Of a DNA stretch of 64,000 nucleotides, positions 16,573 to 24,367 are shown in pieces. The stretch's first letter is position 1, and each line of letters starts with the position of its first letter. Under the pieces are notes generated by a model. It was not told the origin of the DNA. It ran no database searches and saw nothing but the letters and a program-made list of their open reading frames with translations. Made by a program: the position numbers and the translations under genes. This DNA is from Brevibacterium sp. W7.2. Lineage in GTDB: Bacteria; Actinomycetota; Actinomycetes; Actinomycetales; Brevibacteriaceae. The stretch is taken from positions 868,001-932,000 of the forward strand of contig NZ_CP073089.1 of NCBI RefSeq assembly GCF_018137945.1. The letters are read 5' to 3'.

Positions 16573-17684
16573 CGGTGGGCTCCGGAGCGTCGGTCGGCGA
16601 CGAACGCGGCGGCGAGGTCGACGAGGTGGGGGAGGACGGTGTGGACGTGGAACTCCGCTGCCGGCTCGCCGCGACGATCGGCGGCCCACCCGAGGTAGGT
16701 GAGCCCGCGAGCGACGAGGAGGGCCGGGAACGCCGCGAGATCCGCGTCGTCGAGCGGGCGTCGGCGCTGGTAGCCGGCGAAGAGCGCGGCCTGGTACTCC
16801 GCGGACCGCGGATGGCGGGTGAAGAAGTAGAGGGCGGTCGCGAGGTCGAAGAGGTGCCAGCCGGCGGCGAAGTCGTCGAAGTCGATGAGGACGAGACCCG
16901 CGCTCGTGCGCAGCACGTTCTCCGGGGTGAGGTCGGCGTGGATCGGTCCGAACCGCTGCGGCCCGACGCCGTAGTCGGCGAGGACCGTGCGGATGTCGGC
17001 GATCGCCTCGGTGAGCGTGGTCAGCGCCGCGGAGTTCTCCGGCGCGTGGAGTTCGCGCACCCGCAGCGGGGCGCCCCACAGAGCGGACTCCCCGACGAGT
17101 CCCTCGGCATCCCAGCACGGGCGATCGTCGTCGACGGCGAACCCGGAGGCCACGGTGGCGTCGTGGACGTCTCCGATGAGCTCGCCGAGGCGGTCGAAGT
17201 CCTTCGGTTCGTGCGCAGCGGTCCCGTCGAAGGCCGTCTGCTCGTCACCGAAGCTCCCCTCGTTGGCGATGTGGAGCTGGAGGTCGACCTGATGGACGCC
17301 GAGGCGGTGGCCGTGACCGACGTGGACGAAGCTCCGTGCATCGGAGACCGGCACGAACCGCGGCACCGGGACGCCGCGACCGGCGAGGCTGCCGACGAAC
17401 TCGAGTTCCCGCGCGAGCTCGGCATCGCTGTGATAGCCCCGCCGGTGGACCCTCAGGACGTAGGAGGTGCCCGCGTGCTCGAGTCCGAAGACGCTGTTCT
17501 CCCGGTGCTTGAGCAGGCGCAGTGCCGTCGACTCCGGCAGGCCGAACGCGGCCAGGGACTCCGCGGCGAGCTCCGCCGCCCCCGCGACGGCCGCGGAATC
17601 GGCGTCGGTCGCCGCGGAATCGCCGGCGTCCGCGGCTGCGGGGCCGGTGGTGCGCTGCGGTTCGGGCTGGGCCGTCCTCGACAT
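16569..17684 (-). CDS. APH-family small-molecule kinase, hydroxylysine-kinase-like
   Basis: 371 residues from ATG 17684, preceded by GAAGGAGACAGCG. Phosphotransferase enzyme family (APH fold): N-lobe S-Y-V-L-R-V-H-R-R-G-Y, catalytic loop H-A-D-L-T-P-E-N-V-L, and metal-binding I-D-F-D-D-F. The first 40 residues are an Ala/Asp/Thr-rich tail. In animals the hydroxylysine kinase HYKK has this fold and feeds the AGXT2L2 phospho-lyase; here the kinase gene directly precedes, and is translationally coupled to, an AGXT2L-like gene. I infer phosphorylation of an amino alcohol or hydroxy amino acid. A homoserine-kinase-like role is the alternative. Confidence 0.78.
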   Translation of the reverse strand: MSRTAQPEPQRTTGPAAADAGDSAATDADSAAVAGAAELAAESLAAFGLPESTALRLLKHRENSVFGLEHAGTSYVLRVHRRGYHSDAELARELEFVGSLAGRGVPVPRFVPVSDARSFVHVGHGHRLGVHQVDLQLHIANEGSFGDEQTAFDGTAAHEPKDFDRLGELIGDVHDATVASGFAVDDDRPCWDAEGLVGESALWGAPLRVRELHAPENSAALTTLTEAIADIRTVLADYGVGPQRFGPIHADLTPENVLRTSAGLVLIDFDDFAAGWHLFDLATALYFFTRHPRSAEYQAALFAGYQRRRPLDDADLAAFPALLVARGLTYLGWAADRRGEPAAEFHVHTVLPHLVDLAAAFVADRRSGAHR

Positions 17685-17749
17685 CGCTGTCTCCTTCGGT
17701 CGCTCTGTCAGGTGTCGCGCTGCGGCGACCCCCGGGCCGATTGCAAAGT

Positions 17750-17764
17750 TATACTCGGAGTATA
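17750..17764. promoter_or_regulatory. 15-bp perfect palindrome, candidate TetR operator
   Basis: TATACTC (17750-17756), G, GAGTATA (17758-17764). Each arm holds a TATACT hexamer that would be a good -10 box, one for each of the divergent kinase (minus) and tetR (plus) genes. The palindrome lies 65 bases from both starts. Binding of the neighbouring TetR protein would block both promoters. The protein-operator pairing is inferred. Confidence 0.65.
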
Positions 17765-17828
17765 GAACATGAACTGGCAATCCATCCAGGGGTCGGTCAC
17801 GATCCGTCCGCTGTGAGAGGATCGAGGC

Positions 17829-18449
17829 GTGAACAGTGCGACCGACACCGGTGACGCCGCCCCCAGTCTGCGGGAGCGGCGCCGGGCGCAGACCCGCGAG
17901 GACCTCGTGGCCGGGGTGCTCGCGGTCATCGACGCGCAGGGCTTCGACCGTCTGACGATCGAGAGGATCGCGACGGCGGCCGGAGTGTCGAGGGGAACCG
18001 TCTACGCGCATTTCCCCGGCGGGCTCACCGAGCTAGTCTCCGCTGCGTATGCGGAGATCGGGCGGACGATCGTCGCCCGCACGACCGCGGAGATCGCAGC
18101 GGTGAGCGTGTGGACCGAGGAGCTCACTGCTCACGCCCGGGCGATGTTCGACTTCGCCGCGAGCTCCGGCTGCGGCCACTTCTACAACGTCTCCGGACCG
18201 GCCTTCATCTCTGCCGGGGAGTCCCGCGGCATCGGCTCCGGGGCCAGTCGGGCGATGATCGCCGACACCCTGGCCCAGGCCCAGGCCGCGGGTCGGCTGC
18301 GGGAGGCCATCGTGCCCGAGGCTGTGGCCACCCTCCTCGTCGGCGCCATTCGGGAGGCCGCGATCGCCATCGCCACCGGGGAGGCCGATCCCGCCGAGGA
18401 ACTCGCGGCCTTCTCCACCCTCGTCGCCGGCCTCGCCGCCCCGCACTGA
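17829..18449 (+). CDS. TetR-family transcriptional regulator
   Basis: 206 residues with a GTG start. The N-terminal helix-turn-helix (about residues 18-62) reads Q-T-R-E-D-L-V-A-G-V-L-A-V-I-D-A-Q-G-F-D then I-A-T-A-A-G-V-S-R-G-T-V-Y-A-H-F-P-G-G, a good TetR match. The C-terminal ligand domain is all-helical and not assignable to a known ligand class. It is divergent from the kinase/phospho-lyase operon with a perfect 15-bp palindrome between them, and an amine oxidase gene follows 270 bases downstream. It probably represses the kinase operon and itself. Confidence 0.9.
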   Translation: MNSATDTGDAAPSLRERRRAQTREDLVAGVLAVIDAQGFDRLTIERIATAAGVSRGTVYAHFPGGLTELVSAAYAEIGRTIVARTTAEIAAVSVWTEELTAHARAMFDFAASSGCGHFYNVSGPAFISAGESRGIGSGASRAMIADTLAQAQAAGRLREAIVPEAVATLLVGAIREAAIAIATGEADPAEELAAFSTLVAGLAAPH

Positions 18450-18719
18450 GGGCTCGCGTCGGCACCAGGCGCAGCCACCGGGCCCAGCCACCGAGCACCG
18501 ACACCGGCCACCGTCTCACCGGCCACCAGGCACTGTCCGCCGTCCCACCGTGCACGCTCAGCCAAGGATCGTGCACGCGCGCACAAGGACCGGTGCCCTC
18601 GCCTCGGCGAGGATGGACTCAGGCAGCGACAGCTGCCGACGATCCGCCGAGCGCGGACGTGCCGGTCACCAGATGACGGCAGGCGTCTCGGTCGGCTGCA
18701 GACAAGGAGTGCCCCGGGT

Positions 18720-20051
18720 ATGTCAAAGAAGATTCTCATCGTCGGTGCCGGTTTCTCCGGCCTCATCGCAGCGCGCGAACTGCAGACCGCAGGTGTGGAG
18801 GTGGAGATCTTCGAAGCCCGCGACCGGATCGGCGGCCGCGCGTGGACCGACGAGCGGCTCGGGCGGCCGCTCGAACTCGGGGCCACATGGGTGCACTGGA
18901 TGCAGCCGTTCGTGTGGTCGGAGATCGCCCGCTACGGTCAGGAGATCCACCCCAGCCCCGACTACGACCGCGCGTTCTGGATCACCGAGGGCAACCTCGT
19001 CGAGGGCCCGAAGGAGCGGATGAACGAGGTCCTCGACCGGCCGCAGAAGAAGATCTTCGAGGGCTCCCGTGAGCTCTTCCCCTTCCCGCACGACCCGCTC
19101 TACGTCCTCAGCGACCGCTACGACGGCCCCGCCGAGGTGGTCGAGCAGTTCCGGGCCGCCGATGGGGGAGGCGTCCTCGACGTCCTGCGCGACGGGGACT
19201 TCTCGCAGGAGGAGATCGACCTCTGCGACGCCTACTGGTCTGCGGCGTATCAGGGTCCGCTCGAGACCGGCTCGCCGCTCATGGCCAAGCACTGGGCCGC
19301 GCTGTCGGACCACCGGCTCGACCTCCTCGACGAGCAGACGCTCGAGTTCAAGCTGAAGAACGGCATGCGCGGACTCTATGAGGCGCTCGCCGCCGACCTC
19401 ACGTGCCCCATCCACCTCTCGACGCCGGTGACGAAGGTCGAGCATGAGAACGGCGCCCGGCTCACGCTTGCCGACGGTTCGACCGTCGAGGGCGACGCCG
19501 TCATCGTCACCACCCCGATCGGGGCGATCAACACGATCGAGTTCTCACCCGCCCTGCCGGCCCCGCTGCAGGAGATCGCCGACGAGAAGACGAACAGCGT
19601 CGGATCGAAGATCTGGATCAAGATCGACGGCCACCACTCGTTCATCGCCACGGCCCCGAAGGGCGGTCCGCTGGCGATGATCAAGAGCGAGTACTTCCTC
19701 GACGACGGCACGACGATCATGGTCGGCTTCGGCAACGACCACACCGCCATCGACCTCACGGACACGGACCAGGTGCAGGAGATCATGCGACAGTGGCGCG
19801 ACGACATCGTCGTGCTCGCCGCCGACGGCCACGACTGGGTGGCCGACCGGTGGAGCGGGCAGACGTGGGCGACGCTGAAGTCCGGCCAGTTCATCGACGG
19901 CTGGTCGCGCTTCGCCGACACCGACACGGCGATGTACTTCGCCGGTGCCGACTATGCGAAGGGCTGGAACGGCGTCGTCGTCGACGGGGCCATCGAAACC
20001 GGAATCACCACGGCCAGGCGCGTCCTCGCCGAGGTGGTCCGCGACCGATGA
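18720..20051 (+). CDS. flavin amine oxidase
   Basis: 443 residues. Flavin-containing amine oxidase family: the dinucleotide-binding motif I-V-G-A-G-F-S-G-L-I-A-A-R-E-L at the N-terminus, E-A-R-D-R-I-G-G-R-A-W-T, the L-G-A-T-W-V-H-W substrate-side run, and a C-terminal Y-F-A-G-A-D-Y-A-K-G-W-N-G-V-V-V-D-G-A-I-E segment that contacts the isoalloxazine ring. Such enzymes oxidise primary or secondary amines to aldehydes, releasing H2O2 and ammonia. The position beside the tetR/kinase/phospho-lyase genes suggests a shared amine-degrading role, but a 270-bp gap separates it from tetR, so it may have its own promoter. Confidence 0.88.
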   Translation: MSKKILIVGAGFSGLIAARELQTAGVEVEIFEARDRIGGRAWTDERLGRPLELGATWVHWMQPFVWSEIARYGQEIHPSPDYDRAFWITEGNLVEGPKERMNEVLDRPQKKIFEGSRELFPFPHDPLYVLSDRYDGPAEVVEQFRAADGGGVLDVLRDGDFSQEEIDLCDAYWSAAYQGPLETGSPLMAKHWAALSDHRLDLLDEQTLEFKLKNGMRGLYEALAADLTCPIHLSTPVTKVEHENGARLTLADGSTVEGDAVIVTTPIGAINTIEFSPALPAPLQEIADEKTNSVGSKIWIKIDGHHSFIATAPKGGPLAMIKSEYFLDDGTTIMVGFGNDHTAIDLTDTDQVQEIMRQWRDDIVVLAADGHDWVADRWSGQTWATLKSGQFIDGWSRFADTDTAMYFAGADYAKGWNGVVVDGAIETGITTARRVLAEVVRDR

Positions 20052-20135
20052 CGGACCCCGAGTCCCAGCCCGGTTGAGCTGGGAGGACGGACCGCCTCGG
20101 CGCCGGTTGCCCTCACGGAGACCCCTGCATGAGTC

Positions 20136-21344
20136 TCAGACTCGGCGGGGGCCTTCGTACGTGCGGCGGGCGATGACGACGACCGCGGTGAGGACGAGGG
20201 CGATGCCCGCGGTGAGGGTGAAGAGCAGTGTCCATTCCCCGTGCTCGCCGAGGTAGCCGCCGGCCCAGGCGCCGAAGGCGCTGCCGGCGAAGAGGAAGCC
20301 GGCGAAGAGGGAGACGACGGTGCCGCGGGCCTGGGGGAGGACCGTCGTCGACCATGTCTGCAGGGACGAGTGGAGGAACGACCAGGTCGTGCCGAGGAGG
20401 AGGGCGGCGATGACGACCGTGACGATGGAGAGGTGGAGGGCGAGGACGGCGAAGCCGAGGGTCGCCGCGGTGCCGCCGATGGCCATGAGCAGCGGCATCG
20501 CCAGGCGCGGGGCGAGGAGTCTGATGAGGCGGCTGGTGAGGATGACGCCGACCCCGTAGGCGGCGGTCGCGAGCCCGGCGATGGCCGCGCCGACCCCGAG
20601 GGACTGGAGGGCGGGGGCGAGGAGCGTGAGGACGCCGAGGACGACGGCGCCCTCGACGACGACGAGGGCGATGACGACGAGCACCCACCGGTTGCCCAGC
20701 GCCATCCCGATCGTCGTCAGCATGCCCGCCCGCGGGGCCCGCGGCGCCCGCGGCGCCTCAGGGGCGCGGGCGAGGCCGAGGACGGAGAGGAGCGCGAGCA
20801 CCGAGGTGATCACGAAGACGACCCGCCAGTCGAGGAGGTCGGCGATGATCCCGGCCAGGGCCGTGGCGACCGCCGTGCCGACGGCGATCGCGGCCATGAG
20901 ATCGGCCAGTGCCGGCTGCCGGTGCCGTTCATCGACGGTGTCGCCGACGTATGTCAGCGAGGTCGGGACGATCGCGCCGTAGAACGCACCGCCCAAGGTG
21001 CGGGCGATGATGAGGACGGTGAGGTTGGGCGCGAGTGCTGCGACGATGCCGACGAGCGCCGCGGCGATGAGGCTGGCGCGCATGAGGCGGATCCGCCCGA
21101 TGCGGTCTGAGAGCATCCCCCACAGCGGCTGACTCACCCCGTAGGCGAGGTAGTACGCGCTGGCCACCGCGAGCGCCTGGGCGAGGGTGACGCCGAGGTC
21201 GGCGGCGACGAGGACGAGCAGCGGACTGATCGCGAACCGGTCGAAGCTGCTGACGAACGCTGCGAGGGAGACCGCCAGCGGCGGCCGGGTGGGGGAGGGG
21301 CGGTTCTCCGGGGGATTCTCGGCAGGGTCGGTCTCGGGGCTCAC
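20136..21344 (-). CDS. MFS transporter
   Basis: 402 residues with a GTG start and twelve hydrophobic segments. The loop between helices 2 and 3 reads G-M-L-S-D-R-I-G-R-I-R-L-M-R, the classic MFS signature, and the mid-loop contains a Pro/Arg/Ala repeat (R-A-P-E-A-P-R-A-P-R-A-P-R-A). It resembles drug/proton antiporters of 12-helix type. It is the last of three same-strand genes (HdeD, glycerophosphodiesterase, MFS) with gaps of 42 and 71 bases and is convergent with the amine oxidase. Substrate unknown. Confidence 0.85.
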   Translation of the reverse strand: MSPETDPAENPPENRPSPTRPPLAVSLAAFVSSFDRFAISPLLVLVAADLGVTLAQALAVASAYYLAYGVSQPLWGMLSDRIGRIRLMRASLIAAALVGIVAALAPNLTVLIIARTLGGAFYGAIVPTSLTYVGDTVDERHRQPALADLMAAIAVGTAVATALAGIIADLLDWRVVFVITSVLALLSVLGLARAPEAPRAPRAPRAGMLTTIGMALGNRWVLVVIALVVVEGAVVLGVLTLLAPALQSLGVGAAIAGLATAAYGVGVILTSRLIRLLAPRLAMPLLMAIGGTAATLGFAVLALHLSIVTVVIAALLLGTTWSFLHSSLQTWSTTVLPQARGTVVSLFAGFLFAGSAFGAWAGGYLGEHGEWTLLFTLTAGIALVLTAVVVIARRTYEGPRRV

Positions 21345-21415
21345 GAATCCACACTGTACTCCCGCTCAGGTCGCCCGGAGCGTGGAGCTCACCTCGCGGA
21401 ACGGGCGGCCCGCGC

Positions 21416-22270
21416 TCACTCGTCCCACGGGTCGTCGGTGAACCAGCCGGCGACGCCGTCGGGCAGTGCGGCGACATCCTCGGCGCTTGTCAGGCCGTAC
21501 GGGGCCACCTGCAGTCCCGCAGTGGTCAGGGCGGCGACGTCGTCGGCCGGGAGGGACCTGTTCGGTCCCACCCAGGTGATCCCCGCCGCGGCGATCTGCT
21601 CCGGAGTCTGTTCCGGCAGGGTGCCGTCGAAGAGGTAGAGGGAGGTGAACCCGCGGTCGGCGATCGTCGCGGCCGTGTCGAAGTCGAAGGACTGGACGAT
21701 GAGGGAGGCGGTGAGTCCGCGCTCGGTGAATTCGTCGAGGACGGAGTCGACCTCCGCCGAGGTGGCCCCGGGCTTGATCTCGGGCACGAGGACGACCTCG
21801 CCGCCGAGTTCGTCGAGCAGCTCGGTCAGCGTGACCGTCTCCGCGGGCGCCCCGCCCGTCGGGTTCGCGATCGTCGCAGCGTCCCACTGCTCGAGGGTGA
21901 GATCCCGGATCGGGCCGGTGGCGCCGTTGAGCGTGCGGTCCGCGGTGTCGTCGTGGATGAGCACGGGAGTGCCGTCGGACAGGAACTGGATGTCCATCTC
22001 GGGGAGGAATCCGTCCTGCGCCGAGGCGGTGAAGCCCTCCATCGACTCCTCCGGGTAGACGAGGGCCCCACCGCGGTGGGAGATCGTCACCGGGGAGGAC
22101 AGGTCGGCGACGGAGGCGGTGTCACTGGTCGCGGTGTCTCCTGTTGAACCAGGGTCAACCGCTGTCTCCGGTGCGGAGGTCGCGCACCCCGCGGCAGCGA
22201 CGAGGGTGAACATCGTCGCTGCCGCGGTGAGGGTGAAGCGTCGCAGTGGTGATTTGTTGGTGCTGATCAT
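21416..22270 (-). CDS. glycerophosphodiester phosphodiesterase, lipoprotein
   Basis: 284 residues. A lipoprotein signal (basic start, hydrophobic core, lipobox V-A-A-A-G-C near residue 29) is followed by a short Thr/Ser/Asp linker and a TIM-barrel GDPD domain: S-H-R-G-G near residue 63, E-x-D in E-M-D-I-Q-F, and the catalytic His in V-L-I-H-D-D-T. It hydrolyses glycerophosphodiesters to glycerol-3-phosphate and an alcohol outside the membrane. That could link to turnover of glycerol-phosphate teichoic acid or to phospholipid recycling; the wall-polymer cluster begins only 2 kb upstream. Confidence 0.9.
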   Translation of the reverse strand: MISTNKSPLRRFTLTAAATMFTLVAAAGCATSAPETAVDPGSTGDTATSDTASVADLSSPVTISHRGGALVYPEESMEGFTASAQDGFLPEMDIQFLSDGTPVLIHDDTADRTLNGATGPIRDLTLEQWDAATIANPTGGAPAETVTLTELLDELGGEVVLVPEIKPGATSAEVDSVLDEFTERGLTASLIVQSFDFDTAATIADRGFTSLYLFDGTLPEQTPEQIAAAGITWVGPNRSLPADDVAALTTAGLQVAPYGLTSAEDVAALPDGVAGWFTDDPWDE

Positions 22271-22312
22271 CTTCTCTCTGTCTCAGCAGACGACTGTGGG
22301 TTTCCGGGGTCC

Positions 22313-22984
22313 TCAGCCCTGCATCACGCGCTTGGCCTGGGAGCGGGCCATGAACGCCATGACGATGAGGAAGATGCCGAAGAGGATCGCGTAGACGCCG
22401 ATCACCCAGAGCAGTGCGGTCACGGCGGCGGCCGGTGAGGTGAAGACGACGATCATGAGGATGATCGCGAAGATGATGTCGATGACGCCGAGGAGCTTCG
22501 ACCAGCCGCGGTAAGCCTTCGAGGCGAGGCTGAAGATGCCGCGCAGCAGCATGCCGAAGGCCATGAACCACAGCACCAGGACGCCGGAGAGCATGGCGAA
22601 CGCGAGCGGGGCGATGAAGATGAGCAGGCCGACGATGATGTAGATGATGCCGGCGGTCAGCTCCCACCCCCACGACAGCCCGGCCTTGCGGGCGGTGTTC
22701 GCGTTGACGATGGTGAGGATGCCGTCGACGAAGAGCCACGCGCCGATCCAGATGCCGATGACCAGGGCCACGGCGTCGGGGGCGGCGAAGACGAGGATGC
22801 CGAAGACGATCGCGAGGATGCCGCGGAGCAGGACGACCCAGAACACGCCCTTGCCGAGCTCGGTGAGCAGGGAGCGCGTCGAGTCGACCGGGTTGCGGTA
22901 GCCGTCGTTCGGCGGAGTGTCGGCGGCGGGGTTCGGGTCGGGGTTCGGGTCGGGGAAGTTCTGGGATTCGGGTGATGTGGTCAT
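22313..22984 (-). CDS. HdeD-family (DUF308) membrane protein
   Basis: 223 residues: a hydrophilic Pro/Asn/Asp-rich N-terminus (about 35 residues, D-P-N-P-D-P-N-P), then six hydrophobic helices in the HdeD/DUF308 pattern with short W-x-W and G-I-W-I-G-A-W-L-F-V-D-G runs between helices 2 and 3. HdeD is linked to acid resistance in enterobacteria; in actinobacteria the role is unproven. It leads a same-strand group with the glycerophosphodiesterase gene. Confidence 0.85.
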   Translation of the reverse strand: MTTSPESQNFPDPNPDPNPAADTPPNDGYRNPVDSTRSLLTELGKGVFWVVLLRGILAIVFGILVFAAPDAVALVIGIWIGAWLFVDGILTIVNANTARKAGLSWGWELTAGIIYIIVGLLIFIAPLAFAMLSGVLVLWFMAFGMLLRGIFSLASKAYRGWSKLLGVIDIIFAIILMIVVFTSPAAAVTALLWVIGVYAILFGIFLIVMAFMARSQAKRVMQG

Positions 22985-23080
22985 CTCAACTCCTCATGAA
23001 GGGGACTTGCCAAGGGATGGTGCCACTTCAGTCTAAGTCCGCCCGGAGGCGACGGCTGAGATCCGTTGGCACCGATTCGG

Positions 23081-24259
23081 TCACATCCACTTCTTCACAC
23101 GGAAGACCGTGTAGAGGGTGACGCTGAGACCGACCATGAGGAGCAGCGCCATCGGGTACCCGAACCTCCAGTTGAGTTCGGGCATGTTCGCGAAGTTCAT
23201 CCCGTAGATCGCGCCGATGAGGGAGGGGGCGAAGAGGATCGCGGCCCAGCCGGAGATCTTCTTCATGTCCTCGTTCTGGCGTTGGGCCACGAGGGTGGCG
23301 TTGACGTTGAGGATCTGGGAGAGGGATTCGCGCAGTTCCCCCGCCTCGGCGAGGACCCGGGTGAGGTGGTCGGTGACGTCGTTGAGGTAGGTGCGCAGCT
23401 CCTCGGGGATGTCGTACTTCGTCGCGCCGTTGCTCAGCGCCTGAGTGAGCCGACTGAGGTGGGTCGTGGCGTGGAGGACGTCGATGACCTCCTGGCTGAG
23501 GCGATAGATGCGCTCGGCTGCGGCCGGGTCGCCGCTGAAGACCTGGCGTTCGATCCCGTCCTTGTCATCCTGCAGACCGTCGATGACAGGAAAGTAGCCG
23601 TCGACGACACCGTCGAGCAGGCGGTAGATGAGGGCCTCGGGACCGAGCGAGAGCAGCGCCTTGTCGGACTTCCGGATGAGGTCGGCGTCGGAGAAGTGCT
23701 CCTCGAGGTCGTGGACGTCCGAGGGAATCGGCATGCCGTCGATGAAGCGGCCGTCCTGGCAGATGATGACGAGGTCGTCGCCCTTCATGAGGAGATGGAA
23801 CTCGCTGAAGTCGACCTCCTCCTCGGCGTCGACGTAGAGCGCGGAGATGAGGACGACGAAGAGGACGTCGTCGTAGCGTTCGACCTTCGGCCGCTGATCG
23901 GCGTGGAAGAGGTCGTCGACGAGCACCGGGTGGAGATCCCATGTCGTCGCGATCTCCGCGAGCAGCTCCGGCGTCGAATGCGGGACGATGACCTGCGTGA
24001 TCGTCCCCGGCGGGGTCGGACCCTGCGGTGCGCAGGCCGCGAGCGCCTCGGCGAAGGAGGTCGTCACGGAGACCGGCTGCGGCTGACTGTCGACGATCTG
24101 TCGGCTCAGCAGCACCGGCGCCGAGGTGCTCGCCTCCGGTCCGCGGTTCCCGCCCTTGCCGGTGGCGGACGGTTTCGCGTTCCCCGGCCGGCCCGCGCCC
24201 GTGGTCCCGCGGAGTCGACGGTTGATCGGGGGAGTGGGAAGTCGGCGTGAGGGGGCCAT
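23081..24259 (-). CDS. corA: CorA-type magnesium transporter
   Basis: 392 residues from ATG 24259, which has AAGGAG 7 bases upstream; the frame continues open far upstream but without coding character. A basic Pro/Arg/Gly-rich N-terminal tail (about 55 residues) precedes the CorA cytoplasmic domain. The C-terminus has two membrane helices with the Y-G-M-N-F selectivity signature and the loop N-M-P-E-L-N-W between them. CorA forms a pentameric channel for Mg2+, and also Co2+ or Ni2+. The ribosome binding site lies within one arm of a hairpin (24267-24292), suggesting translational control. Confidence 0.93.
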   Translation of the reverse strand: MAPSRRLPTPPINRRLRGTTGAGRPGNAKPSATGKGGNRGPEASTSAPVLLSRQIVDSQPQPVSVTTSFAEALAACAPQGPTPPGTITQVIVPHSTPELLAEIATTWDLHPVLVDDLFHADQRPKVERYDDVLFVVLISALYVDAEEEVDFSEFHLLMKGDDLVIICQDGRFIDGMPIPSDVHDLEEHFSDADLIRKSDKALLSLGPEALIYRLLDGVVDGYFPVIDGLQDDKDGIERQVFSGDPAAAERIYRLSQEVIDVLHATTHLSRLTQALSNGATKYDIPEELRTYLNDVTDHLTRVLAEAGELRESLSQILNVNATLVAQRQNEDMKKISGWAAILFAPSLIGAIYGMNFANMPELNWRFGYPMALLLMVGLSVTLYTVFRVKKWM

Positions 24260-24266
24260 CGGATCT

Positions 24267-24292
24267 CCTTGGGTTGGGCTCACACCCCAAGG
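24267..24292 (-). promoter_or_regulatory. corA leader hairpin covering the ribosome binding site
   Basis: On the minus strand CCTTGGG (24292-24286) pairs with CCCAAGG (24273-24267); the last four bases belong to the AAGGAG ribosome binding site of corA. The same 5' arm (TTGGG) can instead pair with a nearer CCCAA (24278-24274), leaving the binding site free. Two exclusive hairpins are thus possible if the transcript starts upstream of 24294. The start of transcription is unknown, and TACCTT at 24294-24289 could itself be a -10 box. Confidence 0.35.
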
Positions 24293-24367
24293 TACTCGAC
24301 GGGGGTGGAGGACGGGCATCATTCCTCGGATGCGGGGTGAGGGCGTCCTGCCAGGCACAATGGAGGA

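Noticed and set aside
16573-17118. Upstream extension of the aminotransferase frame by 182 residues.
   Set aside because: It overlaps the kinase gene in another frame; the ATGA overlap and ribosome binding site fit a start at 16572.
18590-18625. CTCGC...GCGAG hairpin between tetR and the amine oxidase gene as a terminator.
   Set aside because: The stem is only five base pairs with a four-base loop and occurs in a repeat-rich GC stretch; it is too weak to call.
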